From Prostheceraeus crozeri (Eukaryota > Platyhelminthes > Polycladida > Euryleptidae): DNA of 64,000 nucleotides. The stretch is from contig CAJQUW010007919.1 of the NCBI GenBank assembly GCA_907163375.1, positions 124,001 through 188,000 on the forward strand. The letters are read 5' to 3'. Made by a program: the position numbers and the translations under genes. The notes under the pieces were generated by a model. It ran no database searches. It saw only the letters and a program-made list of their open reading frames with translations, and was not told the origin of the DNA. Of the stretch, positions 22,305-33,966 are shown one piece after another. Positions within the stretch are counted from its first letter, which is position 1; each line of letters starts with the position of its first letter.

Positions 22305-22519
22305 TAAAATGTTTAAATGTGTCAACATTCCTATTCAGCACTATTCAGATTCAAGAAAAGAGGTCTTGTGAATCATAAAATCATGCCGCTGAAGGACTTC
22401 CAAGGACTTGTATGATAATGCAGCTCACGAAATTTCCTTATTATCAACTTCATTTCCGCTTGATTATGATGCTCGTTAGCAAATATTCATTCCTTTGATA
22501 TCCAACTTGTTTCAAACTA

Positions 22520-22940
22520 CTGCAAGACTTTGGTTATCCACCCTTAGGATATGCAGGCTTTGGACGTTTTGGGATGACAAGGGGCAGGGTAAAGCAGTGG
22601 TCGGAGAGCAAAACCGATTTTAATTTAATTTTAACCAATATTTCAGGTCGGGGAAGTTGTTTCTACCTCCATCGGAGGAAAACAGGAAAACCGACCCCTC
22701 CCCCCCCCCGGGAAAGAAAGGTTGGGCTTCACGGCATTCTCTCAAGAATTGGAACGCTGCAACGCATGATGAAATGGCTTTCTGGTTTGAAATCCTCATC
22801 GCTTTCTGCATCAGATGGAAAGATTTATAGCAAAAGTTCAGACACGCTTCCTTTCCTGTTTTTAACCCTTAGGATTTTGCAGGTTTTGGACGTTTTGGGA
22901 AGAGAAAGGCCATGTTTTCGGGTGAACGAGACTTCGGAGA
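22520..22940 (+). repeat. C-rich repeat family C1, copy 1
   Basis: Matches 33270-33740 in inverse orientation. Shared blocks include CACCCTTAGGATATGCAGG, GACGTTTT(G/C)GGATGACAA and CC(A/G)ATGGAG-type sequence next to a homopolymeric C/G tract. The motif GGATTTTGCAGGTTTTGG recurs at about 22872, so this copy seems to contain an internal repeat. No coding function is likely although a 141-codon frame crosses it. Confidence 0.6.
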
Positions 22941-22973
22941 GGAAAATGGAGTACATATTTCATAAAAGTAGTT

Positions 22974-23234
22974 ATGAAGAACACCAGAGAGAGAAATAAA
23001 GTTCTCAATTGTGCAAAACATCTAAGACAGTTACCTACCTATAGAAATGTTTATATTAACCCTGACAGATGCGCGTTTGATCGCAAGGAACACAATCGTT
23101 TGGGTAGTGTTACCAGTCTTTTAAAAGCAAACCACCCTGAGAAGAATATCGTTCTGTATAAAGGAAAAGTTCTTGTCGACGGTGAGGTAACAGACTACGA
23201 AAAACCTTTGATGCACATTTTTCCTGAGCTTTGA
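22974..23234 (+). pseudogene. LINE ORF1 C-terminal fragment
   Basis: 86 residues. The segment TYRNVYINPDRCAFDRKEHN and the later IVLYKGKVLVDGEV resemble the C-terminal domain of ORF1 proteins of CR1/L2-type LINEs, in which a conserved YINPD(R/K) core precedes a short basic beta-rich tail. Such proteins bind the element RNA. The usual coiled coil and zinc-knuckle parts are absent, so this is a truncated remnant. It lies directly upstream of the endonuclease region, as expected for the ORF1-ORF2 order. Confidence 0.55.
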
Positions 23235-23334
23235 CTGAATTACAAATTTCCTAGATCTCCTATGAATGCAAACGTTGAAGTTGAGAAATATTTTTTCTTC
23301 CTTCCTATTGTACCATTAATTGTAGGTCTATTGT

Positions 23335-25520
23335 TAATAAAGTTGACGAATTTTCGCTCTTTTTATGTGATTACCGTCCTAACATTGTATGTCTGACAGG
23401 AACATGGCTTGACGATTCATTTGGTTTAAATTTCGTATCTTTTCCTAGTTATACGACCCATCGTGCTGATCGAGATACCTCCAAGAAAGGAGGTGTTTTG
23501 TGTTGTATTGTAAGCAATTTTTCAGATCAGAGAGTCTTGAATATTTTGTTAAATCTAATGAATTTGAGATGCTGATTGTTCGCGTTAAATGCAAAGAGTT
23601 TCATGGCATCATTGTCAATTTATACTTTCCCCACGGCAGTTCTTTGAATCTAAATCAGTTCAATTCTGTCTGTAATCATATCCTCAATTCAGTTGATTGT
23701 CATTTAAAAAGTTTTCCGCTATGGAAAGTTAACTTTCTTGGAGACTTTAATCCTTTTAAAACAGACATTTTTCTATCTAGTTTTGTCTGCGAAATGTTGT
23801 ACAACAACCAACACGCAAAGATGCTATCTTAGACTTGATATTGATTCCTGAAGAACATGTACAGTTTTATTTGTCATGCATTATTCTTCCTCCTTTGAGT
23901 ACTAGTGACCATAACATTGTCTTACTGAATTCTTAATGTACCTTGGTCTCTGATGATTATTTTGTTAAAGTCTATGATTTCCGTGAATTCAACTTGTTAC
24001 CTGCTTTGAAATATCTTTCTTCCGTTGATTGGAGTTGCAATCTCCTTAATTGTGATCTTGATCAAATGTGTCAGCTTTTTTATTTTTATCTCGAAGCCAG
24101 TCTTAACATGTTGCCTACAGATTATGTAAATCGGTCAATAAAAGACCCACCGTGGATGACAAATGTGGTTAAGGTCCTAATCAATAAACGTTATAAAGCA
24201 TACAGGAGTAAAGATTGGCATCTGTACCATCATTACAAGGAGAAAGTGAAAACTGCTATTTATGAAGCCAAAAAAGGTTGGGGAAATCGTATGTTGATAG
24301 AAGGAAAATCGGTATGGGATGTATACAAATGGGTGAAAGGAGATCAGAATGCAATGAGTAATTGGTTACTAAACTGTGATCCTGACAAACCTGTTGATTG
24401 TATTCTTGAAGACATTAGAAAAACTCTACATTCAAGTTTTGTTACACAGACTGCTTCCTCCTCAACATTTCGTCCGTATCCATTTACTGTTCCATTTCAA
24501 GTAAACGAGGCTGAACTCAATGATTTATTACAACATGTCAATCCGAAAAAATCCCCTGTTCAGACGATATTCCATCTAAGGTTTGGAAGGTCTCACCTTG
24601 CTGAGCCACTCACCATCATCTTCAATTCTTGCCTACAACATGCAGATTTACCTAGGAAATGGAAATCAGCCTGTGACTCCTTTACCAAAAAGTACTCCAC
24701 CAACTTCAAACTCTTTGAGACCGATATCCTTGTTCCCAATGCTGGCCAGGTTGCTTGAAAAATGTTAGTTAAAGCGTATGAAACATGAATTTCTCACTAA
24801 ATTTGACAATAGTCAGTTTTCTTACAGACCACGCAGTTCCACTGTTTGTGCTCTCATCGCCTTGGAAGATTATCTGACAACAAACCTCGATGATCCCGAA
24901 GTACTCGCATGCCATATCATGTCCATCGATCTTCTCAAAGGCTTTGACCGAATGCCGCATGACCTTTTGATTGCAAAAATGATAAATGATGAGTTTAATG
25001 GTTTTACCATCACGTTTACTCAGAATTATATAACAGACCGAAAATTTGAAGTGAAATGGAAAAGAATATCAAGTTCCTCATCTGACGTTCCTAGTGGTAT
25101 TCCGCAGGGATGATCATTTGGTCCAATTCTTTTTGGTTACTTCATAGCGGATCTGTTTTTGCCTTTTCACGACTCTTTACTTCTGAAATACGCCGATGAC
25201 ATCATTGCTGCAGATGTTATACGAAAAAGGACTCAACATCGAACCTGTTTTCAGTCTATGATGAAATTATAAAATGGACTTTTCAGAAGGGCATGAGTGT
25301 TAAAGAAGATAAGTGCCAACAAATGATTGTTCAGAGAGTTGCATCTATATCTACGTCTCCGTTTACGGTAGCCAATATTCCAATGAAAGAGGATATGAGA
25401 ATTCTGGGTGTCCTTTTAGATCGTAACATGAAATGGAAATTGCATATACAGCAAATTTTCAAAAGAGCGTCGTCAAGGTTGTATATTCTCCGACAATTGC
25501 GTGACTATCTTCCTCCTTGA
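23335..25520 (+). pseudogene. LINE ORF2: APE endonuclease and reverse transcriptase, broken
   Basis: The endonuclease part shows TGTWLDDSF, YTTHRADRDTSKKGG and, near 23905, the catalytic TSDHN. The linker and RT N-terminus read DPPWMTNVVKVLINKRYKAY and EPLTIIFNSCLQHADLPRKW. RT palm: FSYRPRSSTVCALIALED, IDLLKGFDRMPHDLL, GIPQG and KYADDI (about 25190-25207). Thumb: RILGVLLDRNMKWKLHI and SSRLYILRQLRDYLPP. This is the enzyme for target-primed reverse transcription of a CR1/L2-like element. The reading frame is split into about five blocks by stops and frame changes, for example at the stop codon right after GIPQG (about 25111). It is inactive as it stands. Confidence 0.8.
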
Positions 25521-26002
25521 GAACTCACGGTTGTTTATCAGAACTGTATACGAGGTCTACTGGAATATGGAGCTCCTCTGTTTGTTGACTTGCCGAGAAC
25601 GTTAATCGATAAGTTGGAGCAAATTCAAAACTGAGCCCACTTTATTATGCAATGCTCATCATTGTGAATGTTCTAAATTTACTCCTCTGGAGTACAGGCG
25701 AAAATTATTGGTTTTAAGCTATTTCAGAAAATCATGGCGAACATTGATCATCCATTATATCATCTGATTCCATCCGTATTACCTTACTCTGGAAAGCTTC
25801 GTCTCCCAATATCAAAGTCGGCACAGCGTAGCAGATGTTTCATCTCAAGCATGACGAGACTTTATAACTCTGACTTCTGTCTGTGAATTTTCCTTCGACA
25901 CATTATCTTTGTCAAGTTTGCTTTTTCTTGGTTTAATCACACTTTGTACTAGCCCCACGATTCTCAGTATTGGGGAGTGTGATATCTGAAAATATACGTC
26001 TT

Positions 26003-28655
26003 TATTTTTTTTTATTTATTTTTTTTGGTACACGACTCTCACAAGTCGGAACAATGCTCAAGATCTCGGAGTCCTACCAGGACTCAGGGAGGTCAAGAGT
26101 TCGCCTGAGTATATAGGCACTGCCAAGCAAGTCGGCCTTCTGCAATTGAGGTACATGGTGGTGTCCGGGGATTTCCTTCAGGTACTTCGTCAACTTTCCT
26201 GTGTGTGCTCCAAGTGATCCGATCACAACAGGGATGCACGTTACTTTGATGTTCCACAGCTTCTGTATTTCCATTTTCAAATCTTGATACTTTGTGATTT
26301 TCTCTTTTTCTTTGTTGTCGATGTTCCAGTCTTCGGGTACTGATATGTCGATTATGATGCCAGTCTTCTTCGCTTTGTCCACTATCACTATGTCTGGTCT
26401 TCTTGCTGTGATTCTTCTATCAGTCCGTATCTCGAAGTCCCACAAGATCTTCACTGCGCTGTCTTCTATCACTGGCACAGGCACATGCTGCGAGGGTTCA
26501 CGTGATACGGGCAAGTCGTAGTCCATGCATATGCCTCGATGGACTATCCTTGCAACTTCATTCTGCCGGTTGACGTACTCGTTTCCGGCTAGCTTTGAGC
26601 AGCCAGTTAGGATGTGAGCGACTGTCTCATCTGTAGCCTTGCACATTCTGAATTTCGGATCTGTGCCTGTTTTTGTTATGTACGTTGAATGCGCTTTCGT
26701 GTTCAAGGCTTGGTCCTGGGCTGCGACAAGTAGTGCTTCCGTTTCTATCTTCAACTTGACTGTTTTCAACCAACTATAGCATGCCTTCCCTGATGTTATT
26801 TCTTTCATTTGTCGCACATATTGGCCGTGCATTGCTTTGTCTTTCCATTTCTGATACCGCTCTTCCGTTCTCTTTTCTTTCCATTCTGCTGTTGTTTCCT
26901 CACATTGTCTATGCAGATCACCTGCTTGAGCCACCGCCAGCAGTGGGTCATCAGCAACGTTCTGGAGGTGTTCTGTTAGACTTCGGTTTTCTTGTTCCAC
27001 TATGTCGGTCAAGTTCTTCAAGCCTCTTCCTCCCCGATCCCGCGGCAAGTAGAGGCGATCCACGTCTGCTCTTGGGTGCAGTCCACCGTACATATTCATG
27101 ATCTTGCGAGTCTTGCGGTTCAGTTCATCAAGTTCTTGGACTCTCCATTTTACCACTCCCCCTGTGTAGCTAATGACGGGTACTGCGAACGTGTTGATTG
27201 CTTCAATCTTGTGCATTGCGTATAGCTTTGATTTCATGACATTCTTCAGCCTTTTCTTGTATTCGGCGATTGCTTGCGCCTTTGCTGCGTCATCGAGGTT
27301 GGTATGGTGCTGTGGGATTCCAAGATACTTGTATCCGTCTTCTTCATTCACGTCCTGTATGATACTCCCGTCTGTTTCGAATCCATCCGCGTGTATTGTT
27401 TGGCCTCTGTGGATGATAAGGCGTGCGCATTTGTCGATTCCAAACTGCATGTTGATATCATCACTGAAGGTCTTTACTTTATTGATTAGCGCGTTGATGT
27501 CATTCTCTGTTCTTCCGTATAACTTCAGATCGTCCATGTAGAGGAGGTGGTTCACTCGATGCCCCGTAGTTAGCTTGTAGGCTTGTTGCATCTGACCTAG
27601 GATATCGCTGAGGGGGTTCATCGCTAGGTAGAATAGCAGCGGGGACAATGAATCACCTTGAAAGATGCCTCTCTTGATCTTCACTACACCGATGTCGTCA
27701 TTGGCTTGTGTCAACCTTGTCTTCCAGATGGTCATTGATACGGCAATTACTTCTTGTACAGCTTTATCGACCTTGTACAAGTCCAAGCATTTGACTATCC
27801 AGGAGTGCGGGATGGAGTCGAATGCTTTGCGATAGTCGATCCAGGCCATGGATAGGTTCTTCTTTCTCTTCTTGCTTTCACTTGTGATCGTTCGATCTAT
27901 GGCCAGCTGTTCTTTGGTCCCTCTGCACTTGGGTCTACATCCCTTCTGTTCGTGATGCATTACACTGTTTGATTCGATATGCCGGTTAATCTTGCTCGCG
28001 ATGATCCCGCTGAATAACTTCCACATAGTTGGGAGGCAAGTAATTGGCCGAAGTTGTCGGGGCGAGGTGGTTTGCTTTCGTCTTTTCGTATCAGCACAGT
28101 TCTTCCAGTGACCATCCATTCTGGTATGGAACTTGGGATCCCTAGGAATTCATTGTAGTGTGCTGTTAACCTTGTATGCATACTCTTCAGCTTCTTCAAC
28201 CAGAATGCTTGTATTTTGTCGGGGCCTGGTGCTTTCCAATTTGCAATGCTTGTCAATTTGTAGTGTGTATCGGCTTCCGATATCGTTACAGAATCCTGAC
28301 TTGGTATGCTCTCACATTTTTCTTCAACAGCATCTAACCAGTCTGCGGTTTCATTGTGCTGAGCTTCGGATTCCCAGATGTTTTTCCAGTATTGTATTAC
28401 TTCACTCTTGTCTTCTACTTTTCCTTCATTCGCTTCTTGCCCTCTCAATTTTCGATATACTATCTTCGGATTTTGTTGGAATAACTTGTTGATTTTGAAT
28501 TGTTCATTTCGATCTTCGTATCTCTTTAGTCTATGACTGATTGCTATCAGGCGCTGCTTCGCATCCTCATACACTTCATCAATATCTCTTATGTTCATGT
28601 TATATTTTCGAATCATGTAATGAGGCAGTCTTCCATTGCTGTCCATATGCGAATT
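26003..28655 (-). mobile_element. RLE-type LINE (R2/NeSL-like), nearly complete 3' two-thirds
   Basis: The minus-strand element runs from about 28655, beside an (ATT)n tract, to an A-rich tail at about 26003-26030 (A8TAAATA9-like on the minus strand). The coding region is RT followed by zinc knuckle and restriction-like endonuclease. It is 5' truncated: no N-terminal zinc fingers were seen. It abuts the 3' end of the plus-strand LINE tail-to-tail. One frame change is visible, so it is younger than its neighbours. Confidence 0.8.
26074..28646 (-). pseudogene. Reverse transcriptase with restriction-like endonuclease
   Basis: Upstream part (27960-28646) holds the RT fingers: KAPGPDKIQAFWLKKL and WMVTGRTVLIRKDESKPP. 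The main frame (26074-28119, 681 residues) continues with RPITCLPTMWKLFSGI, KGCRPKCRGTKEQLAID, WIDYRKAFDSIPHSW, IFQGDSLSPLLF and LLYMDDLKLYG (YMDD active site). A thumb follows, then a CX2C...HX4C knuckle (CRMCKATDETVAHILTGC). The endonuclease shows RRPDIVIVDK and IIIDISVPEDW, the PD...D core of RLE domains. The two frames meet near 28050, where one base appears missing (PPRPDNF shifts relative to RPITCL). Otherwise the frame is open over about 850 codons. R2, NeSL and R4 clades all have this domain order; I cannot choose among them. Confidence 0.85.
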
Positions 28656-28681
28656 ATGTTTATTATTATTATTATTATTAT
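28655..28681. repeat. (ATT)n microsatellite
   Basis: About eight units of TTA at the 5' edge of the RLE-type LINE. Confidence 0.85.
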
Positions 28682-28802
28682 ATTCGAACTCTACGTGAAA
28701 ATTTTCGGTTGGGAAGATTGCTCCCAGCTGCTTTAATGTTTGCTTGATGCACTTGCATCTTCATTTGGATGGACACTACTATATTCTTCAATGTCAGGGA
28801 CC

Positions 28803-29402
28803 TCACGGTGCGGTGCGTCAGAACTAACTTTTAATGTTTTGAGATCCAGCGGAGCTGCGACCTAAATTCTATTAATCTAAAGCGTAATGCGATTCTATTC
28901 ATGTCAATTTAAAAAAATCGATCGGTGAAATTTCGAGAAAATTTCGATTAAACATTTTATACTACTTACTTTTAACAATATTCTAAGTAGTTGGTATAAA
29001 ATGTCATACGAACCCAGTATGATTACCATTATTTCTTTCAGAAAATTGAGTTAATATGATAGCCTAAGACGGAATTTCATCGCTTGCTTCATTTTATTTG
29101 GTTTACTTTATTGACATTTACCTGTAGATACCGAAGTCATGGGTGGGATTGTAGGTGAGCCTATATACAATTTAGCTCTTTGATTAATTACGATTAATAA
29201 CATCACCTTCAAATATATTGCAAATCAGTTATCATGTGACTCAGATCGTTTCTAGTCTTCCTTCATGTCTTCTCTGATTAAACTACTTGTGCGAACGTAA
29301 TCTAAGCCATTTATTTTGTATCTCTAATATTCAATCACCTAGCAAGTTTTCTTTAGCTTGTGACCGAGAGCGTTATGAACGAGAATATGATCTGATCATC
29401 AA
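28803..29402 (+). repeat. RTE-B left terminal inverted repeat
   Basis: About 600 bp, AT-rich, ending inward at GATCTGATCATCA. Inner blocks such as GACCGAGAGCGTTATGAACG recur in inverse orientation at 31995-32025. Confidence 0.85.
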
Positions 29403-29839
29403 CTCAGTGTTAAAACAGCAGGTTTTCACAAGTAGTTTTATTTTAATGCTCATTCTAAGTACATATTCTCGTGATATATTCAATTGATAATGAGAATAAT
29501 CGTATGCATATACATAATTATCAAATCTTATTTGAGTAGTTTGTTTAACCCTAAGCTACCTTGATATACGGACATATGTACGCATGTTTATCATAACCAT
29601 TTAATAATCTATAATGTCAGCGTGAGTAATTGAAAATGACCTGAATTCTGACAGAATCAGATATCTTATCTTTATTGATAAAGCAATTTCACATACTTGA
29701 AAAACGAATACACAGGCATAAACATGTAGGCAAGAGGTGAAAAACATTTATCTAGATGTCTCGCCTATTGTATACCTGTAATGCCTTCAATAAATGATCG
29801 GCAACTTCGAAATTGGAAGATGAGCGTTTACAATGAAGC

Positions 29840-31940
29840 CAGATCTTATTGAAATCATAGTGCACCGATTCCGAAGTTTGCTCACTGCAAGGTCCCAGAT
29901 CAAATTCCCTCCTCTCATAAAATCCGGCGATATGGTGAAAAACAGCATGGATTTTTTATGGTTACTTCAATTGATAAATCCATGCATGTATATGCATCAC
30001 GAAATCCTTGTATGTCATCTACGTAATTAGAATCAAGACTACCACCGAAGCAAGACGTAACAACAAGCTCGAATGCACGGAAGGCCTGGACGTACTTCAA
30101 ACATTCTATCGGACACATAGATTGACGTCTGTCAACATTCTTCAAAAGTCACCTGGTACTATTGCCCGTGATATGACTCAGTTTCGACGTTGCATGCCTT
30201 TAGCCACATATATGCTTCTGGCCATATCGAAACAAGACCACTGTATATGGTAGCAACTGGGCCAGTCAGTAAATGCAACTCAGGGGTGGTAGATGATCCA
30301 ATACCAAGTCAGCCTCAGCCCTATCAATAGGGAGGGATTCACTACGTTGTCAAATCGCTTGGCTGTAGCTCACTGGCTTCCACATTCAAAGTATTGCCAA
30401 AAAAGGTTATGGAGAGATCCAATAGTTCTTGGAGCTCCAGAGAGATCAAAACGACGATTATTTGCATTCCACCAAGTACATGGATGCATACTAGAATGTG
30501 ATGTTATACCGGTCATAATGCTACACAATTTTCGATCAGCTGCCACTGTGAATTCCTTTGCGAAATGGTTGAGTCCAAGCTCAACCAAGAAAGATTTAAT
30601 GTTCGCATAATTTTCTTGAATAGCGTTGACAATCGCTAGTAAAAAATGTGCTTAACACCCGAATCTCTAAAATGTCTGCGGAATTTGTTCTCATCTTTTG
30701 GAAATATTGACATGCAAATTTTGAGGAAACCACCTCCACCATCAATGCCGATTTTAAAATGAAATCTCGCTATTCAGTCATGTCTTTCATGAACAATTTG
30801 ATTGAACAAACCAGAGATGCGGAGTCGGAGTCCCGGAGTCCCACCATTTTTCTGGAGTCGTAGTCCTATCAGATGATAGGACTCCAGACTCCGGCCTATG
30901 ACTAGACCCGAAGTATAATACAAACAAATTATTTATCGTCGTGCATAACTGCACTGTCTTGGTGTCAATTTTCTCCGTCAAACAGAAGTATAGAGACACT
31001 GCTGCATGCAAAGCTTGTAATAGTTGAGGGAATGAACCGTGATAGTGAAAAAAGGATGGTCGTTTCACTCGGCGATTTAATAGAGAAGCCAAACCTTCCT
31101 AGCCTCGATCACACCTACGCACCAAAGGTCACATAAGAGACAAAAATGAAATACTAGTTTGTTTGAGAACGTTGCCTCATACCATCACGCTGATCGTGTG
31201 TGATCTCTCCTCCAAAGCAAATATTAAAATCGAAAGTGTACTCATTTTTTTAGAAGGGTGGGGATTTTCCTTCCTGGTAGAGACTGGAGAAAACCGTGTG
31301 AAGCTCACATCAACAAGATGAGAGGAGCAGAGTCACATGGATTCAACTTAAAGCGACATTTAATAAACTTTCATCGAAGTGACTGATAATTGATACAGAA
31401 ATGATCACTAAAGATAAATTCAGGTAAACCTATGATGATCTATGATGTAGGTTATCAGTGTTTTCAAGAAACTAGGCTATATACATGTATACTTGCCATC
31501 CGGAGTCGGAGTCCTATCAAATGCCCGAGTCCTATCAAACCTAGGAGTCGGAGTCCTATCAAAATGATCAATTCAGATCATCATTCATCATGATCAATTA
31601 ATCAAATTCAGATCAGTACATAAAACTGCATCTCTAGTATTCAGTACTAACAACTGCGTCACCCTCCATACTTCTGAAAGTCATCTGCTTATCATCAGAG
31701 TAACTGTCCAAGATATGATCCTTATCTTCTAGTTTGAATTTTAAATGAGGCTCAATTGATTTTCTACAATTTGCTGATTGTCTTATGTCACGCCCAAGCT
31801 TTAAATTCTGACGCTCACTCAGTCCTAAATATAGACGTAAATCTGATATGTCGTCAGCAGAAAAAGTGCGGTTCATTGAACTAGAAGGGCTACTTATTTT
31901 TGGAGACGAGCATAGACATCTATCTGTCGCAAGCAATATC
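29840..31940 (-). pseudogene. RTE-B transposase remnant
   Basis: Minus-strand pieces parallel the RTE-A protein. 31634-31936 has FSADDISDLRLYLGL and FKLEDKDHILDSY. About 30690-30780 reads FKIGIDGGGGFLKICMS (first Asp). 30370-30588 has FTVAADRKLCSIMTGITSH then SMHPCTWW and GAPRTIGSLHNLFW. 29915-30145 has CPIECLKYVQAFRAFELVV and TSCFGG. About 29853-29900 reads PCSEQTSESVHYDFNKIW, the Glu motif. Several frame changes separate these pieces, the zinc-finger N-terminus is gone and an 850 bp insert splits the gene. Agreement between two diverged copies at the D, D and E segments supports a real transposase family. Confidence 0.65.
30795..31640. mobile_element. Insert with GGAGTCGGAGTCCTATCA motifs inside RTE-B
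   Basis: Bounded by inverted AGAGATGC ... GCATCTCT. Just inside each end are clusters of GGAGTC(G)GAGTCCTATCA-type repeats (30803-30900 and 31498-31562). It separates transposase segments that are contiguous in RTE-A, so it is probably a later insertion of a short non-autonomous element. No coding capacity was recognised. Confidence 0.55.
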
Positions 31941-31988
31941 TTATAGAAGATTTGGCAAGACTATGGAAATCAGATGATAATGAATGAT

Positions 31989-32574
31989 GATCAGATCATA
32001 TTCTCGTTCATAACGCTCTCGGTCACAAGCTAAAGAAAACTTGCTAGGTGATTGAATATTGGAGATACAAAATAAATGGCTTAGATTACGTTCGCACAAG
32101 TAGTTTAATCAGAGAAGACATGAAGGAAGACTAGAAACGATCTGAGTCACATGATAACTGATTTGCAATATATTTGAAGGTGATGTTATTAATCGTAATT
32201 AATCAAAGAGCTAAATTGTATATAGGCTCACCTACAATCCCACCCATGACTTCGGTATCTACAGGTAAATGTCAATAAAGTAAACCAAATAAAATGAAGC
32301 AAGCGATGAAATTCCGTCTTAGGCTATCATATTAACTCAATTTTCTGAAAGAAATAATGGTAATCATACTGGGTTCGTATGACATTTTATACCAACTACT
32401 TAGAATATTGTTAAAAGTAAGTAGTATAAAATGTTTAATCGAAATTTTCTCGAAATTTCACCGATCGATTTTTTTAAATTGACATGAATAGAATCGCATT
32501 ACGCTTTAGATTAATAAAATTTAGGTCGCAGCTCCGATGGATCTCAAAGCATAAAAAGTTAGTTCTGACGAGCT
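31989..32574 (-). repeat. RTE-B right terminal inverted repeat
   Basis: Reverse complement of 28803-29402, about 98-99% identical by eye. The tip differs by the loss of one GGTGC repeat (CACAGCTCGTC against CACGGTGCGGTGCGTC). Confidence 0.85.
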
Positions 32575-33000
32575 GTGGCCTGAGACGTAGTTGAAACATG
32601 AATGTTCGTATTTATTTTGACGTCTCCGTAACACATGAGCTGCATCATGAAATGAATGACGTTTCCTAGGACCTGTATTTTGCCGCAGTGGAAGACATTG
32701 CAGTTGCTTATGCGGATGACCAACATTTGTGAACGACCGCGATGATACACTGATTCGGGAAGATGGGCGTGCAGCTATACTAAATCGATGTTTCTTCCGA
32801 TATTCATTTCGCGCATGGCCTTGATGATGCGGATGGGAAGACTCATGATTCACAAAAGACATCAGGTTTGAGTGAACTTCCCTTTCATACTTTTCCCATG
32901 ATGGCATTGGAAAAACGATGTAGCAGGGATCATTATGTAGAATCATATCTTGAATGGAATGAATGCAATACCTTTTCCTAAACTAATCACACGACAGGAG
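32575..33000 (-). other. Open frame of unknown nature beside RTE-B
   Basis: A 141-codon minus-strand frame (32521-32946) enters the RTE-B TIR. Its upstream part is rich in His, Arg and Ser (FVNHESSHPHHQGHARNEYR, RISVSSRSFTNVGHPH). No domain is recognised and no splice signals could be judged. It may be a diverged repeat, a host exon interrupted by RTE-B, or chance. Confidence 0.25.
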
Positions 33001-33269
33001 TTGGACGTCGTAGCGGCATGTAGCCTTCGTAGTTGAAAGCGTTCTTGATTTATCTGAATATGTCGTTTCGTTTCATGAGATGTAACACACTGATTTTTCG
33101 TGTGTTATCGCAGCTGCGGAGCTCACCTGTCTTGACCAAGGCGGGAGGAGAACTGTTTCCTACAGGTAGAGACTCCACTTTTATAGCCGAGACCAGTCGG
33201 TCGAGAAAAGTCTTTCCACTCCTGCCTCCCAGTCGACTTTCTCCTATTTCCCAAACTTTCCTCTGCTCT

Positions 33270-33895
33270 GCCTGCTTGCTTGCTTCCTTTTCTGCCGGGG
33301 GGGGGGGTCAAGAAGTTTTCAGCCGATGGAGCTGGGAACAACCTTCGGAACCCAAAATTTCACGTTTAGAAACTTCGACAGTTGAAAAGGCAGGAGAGCG
33401 ACATGGGTCGATCGAAAGATGAGGAAATGTGATGAGGATTCCAAATATGAAGGCCATTTCTTTTTGATGCCATGTCGCGTTCCAATTCTAGAGAGAATAT
33501 ACTGTGAAACCCAACTGCCTTTGCCGGGGGGGGCGAGGGGGAGTGGTCGGTTTTCTAGTTTTCCTCCGATGGAGCTGAAGACAACTTCCATGAACTAAAA
33601 TTTCACGTATATTCCGAATTTGCCCTCGGTTTTCCTCTCCTGACATTGCTTCACCCCACCGTTTTGTCATCCGAAAACGTCTAAAACCTGCATATCCTAA
33701 GGGTGGAAAACCAAAGTCATACAGCCAACAACCAAAGTCAGAAACGAGGGGACGGGGAGGGGATGGTTTCCTCCTCTCGGTCCAATCGCCTCCATCACAT
33801 CTTTGGCGAACTCCTTCCTGCTCCAGGGGAGGTTGAGGGGAGGGTTGCTCATTTGGTCTTCGGTCTGGCATTTCCTACACTACTAACATCATCTC

Positions 33896-33900
<5 letters not shown>
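33270..33900 (-). repeat. C-rich repeat family C1, copy 2 (double)
   Basis: Contains two related blocks (about 33295-33360 and 33518-33610). Each has a G-tract followed by CCGATGGAGCTG and AAATTTCACGT. After them comes the GTCATCCGAAAACGTCTAAAACCTGC block, which matches 22540-22590 in inverse orientation. The 3' part (33765-33845) matches 19757-19835. Confidence 0.65.

Positions 33901-33965
<65 letters not shown>
33898..33965. repeat. (TA)n microsatellite
   Basis: About 65 bases of uninterrupted TA repeats. Confidence 0.95.

Positions 33966-33966
<1 letters not shown>

Larger units (their letters stand above)
22941..25985 (+). mobile_element. CR1/L2-like non-LTR retrotransposon, decayed
   Basis: Contains, in order, the tail of an ORF1 protein (22974-23234), an APE-type endonuclease (about 23335-23935) and a reverse transcriptase (23943-25520). 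A non-coding 3' part runs to about 25985. Several stops and frame changes break ORF2. The 5' end adjoins a C1 repeat, so the element is 5' incomplete. The 3' end meets the poly-A tail of the opposite-facing LINE at about 26003. Confidence 0.75.
28803..32574 (-). mobile_element. DNA transposon RTE-B, long near-identical TIRs, decayed core
   Basis: The left TIR (28803-29402) and right TIR (31989-32574) are reverse complements with only a few differences over nearly 600 bp. The left end starts CACGGTGCGGTGC then GTCAGAACTAAC; the right starts CACAGCTC then GTCAGAACTAAC on the minus strand. The core holds minus-strand transposase remnants homologous to RTE-A, interrupted by a foreign insert (about 30795-31640). 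The N-terminal zinc-finger part of the gene is missing, so the element is non-autonomous. No exact target duplication was found. Confidence 0.75.

Noticed and set aside
22574-22999. 141-codon frame as a gene
   Set aside because: It runs through a C-rich repeat (family C1) and a homopolymer and has no domain.
26781-27541. Several plus-strand frames of 71-122 codons
   Set aside because: Shadows of the minus-strand LINE reverse transcriptase, whose motifs are unambiguous.
31225-31265. CGAAAGTGTA block as another copy of the 20.2-kb MITE end
   Set aside because: Only about ten bases match before the sequences part; too short to support.
28803-32574. Exact target-site duplication for RTE-B
   Set aside because: Flanking bases (GACCT on the left, GCCTG on the right) do not match as a direct repeat; none is claimed.
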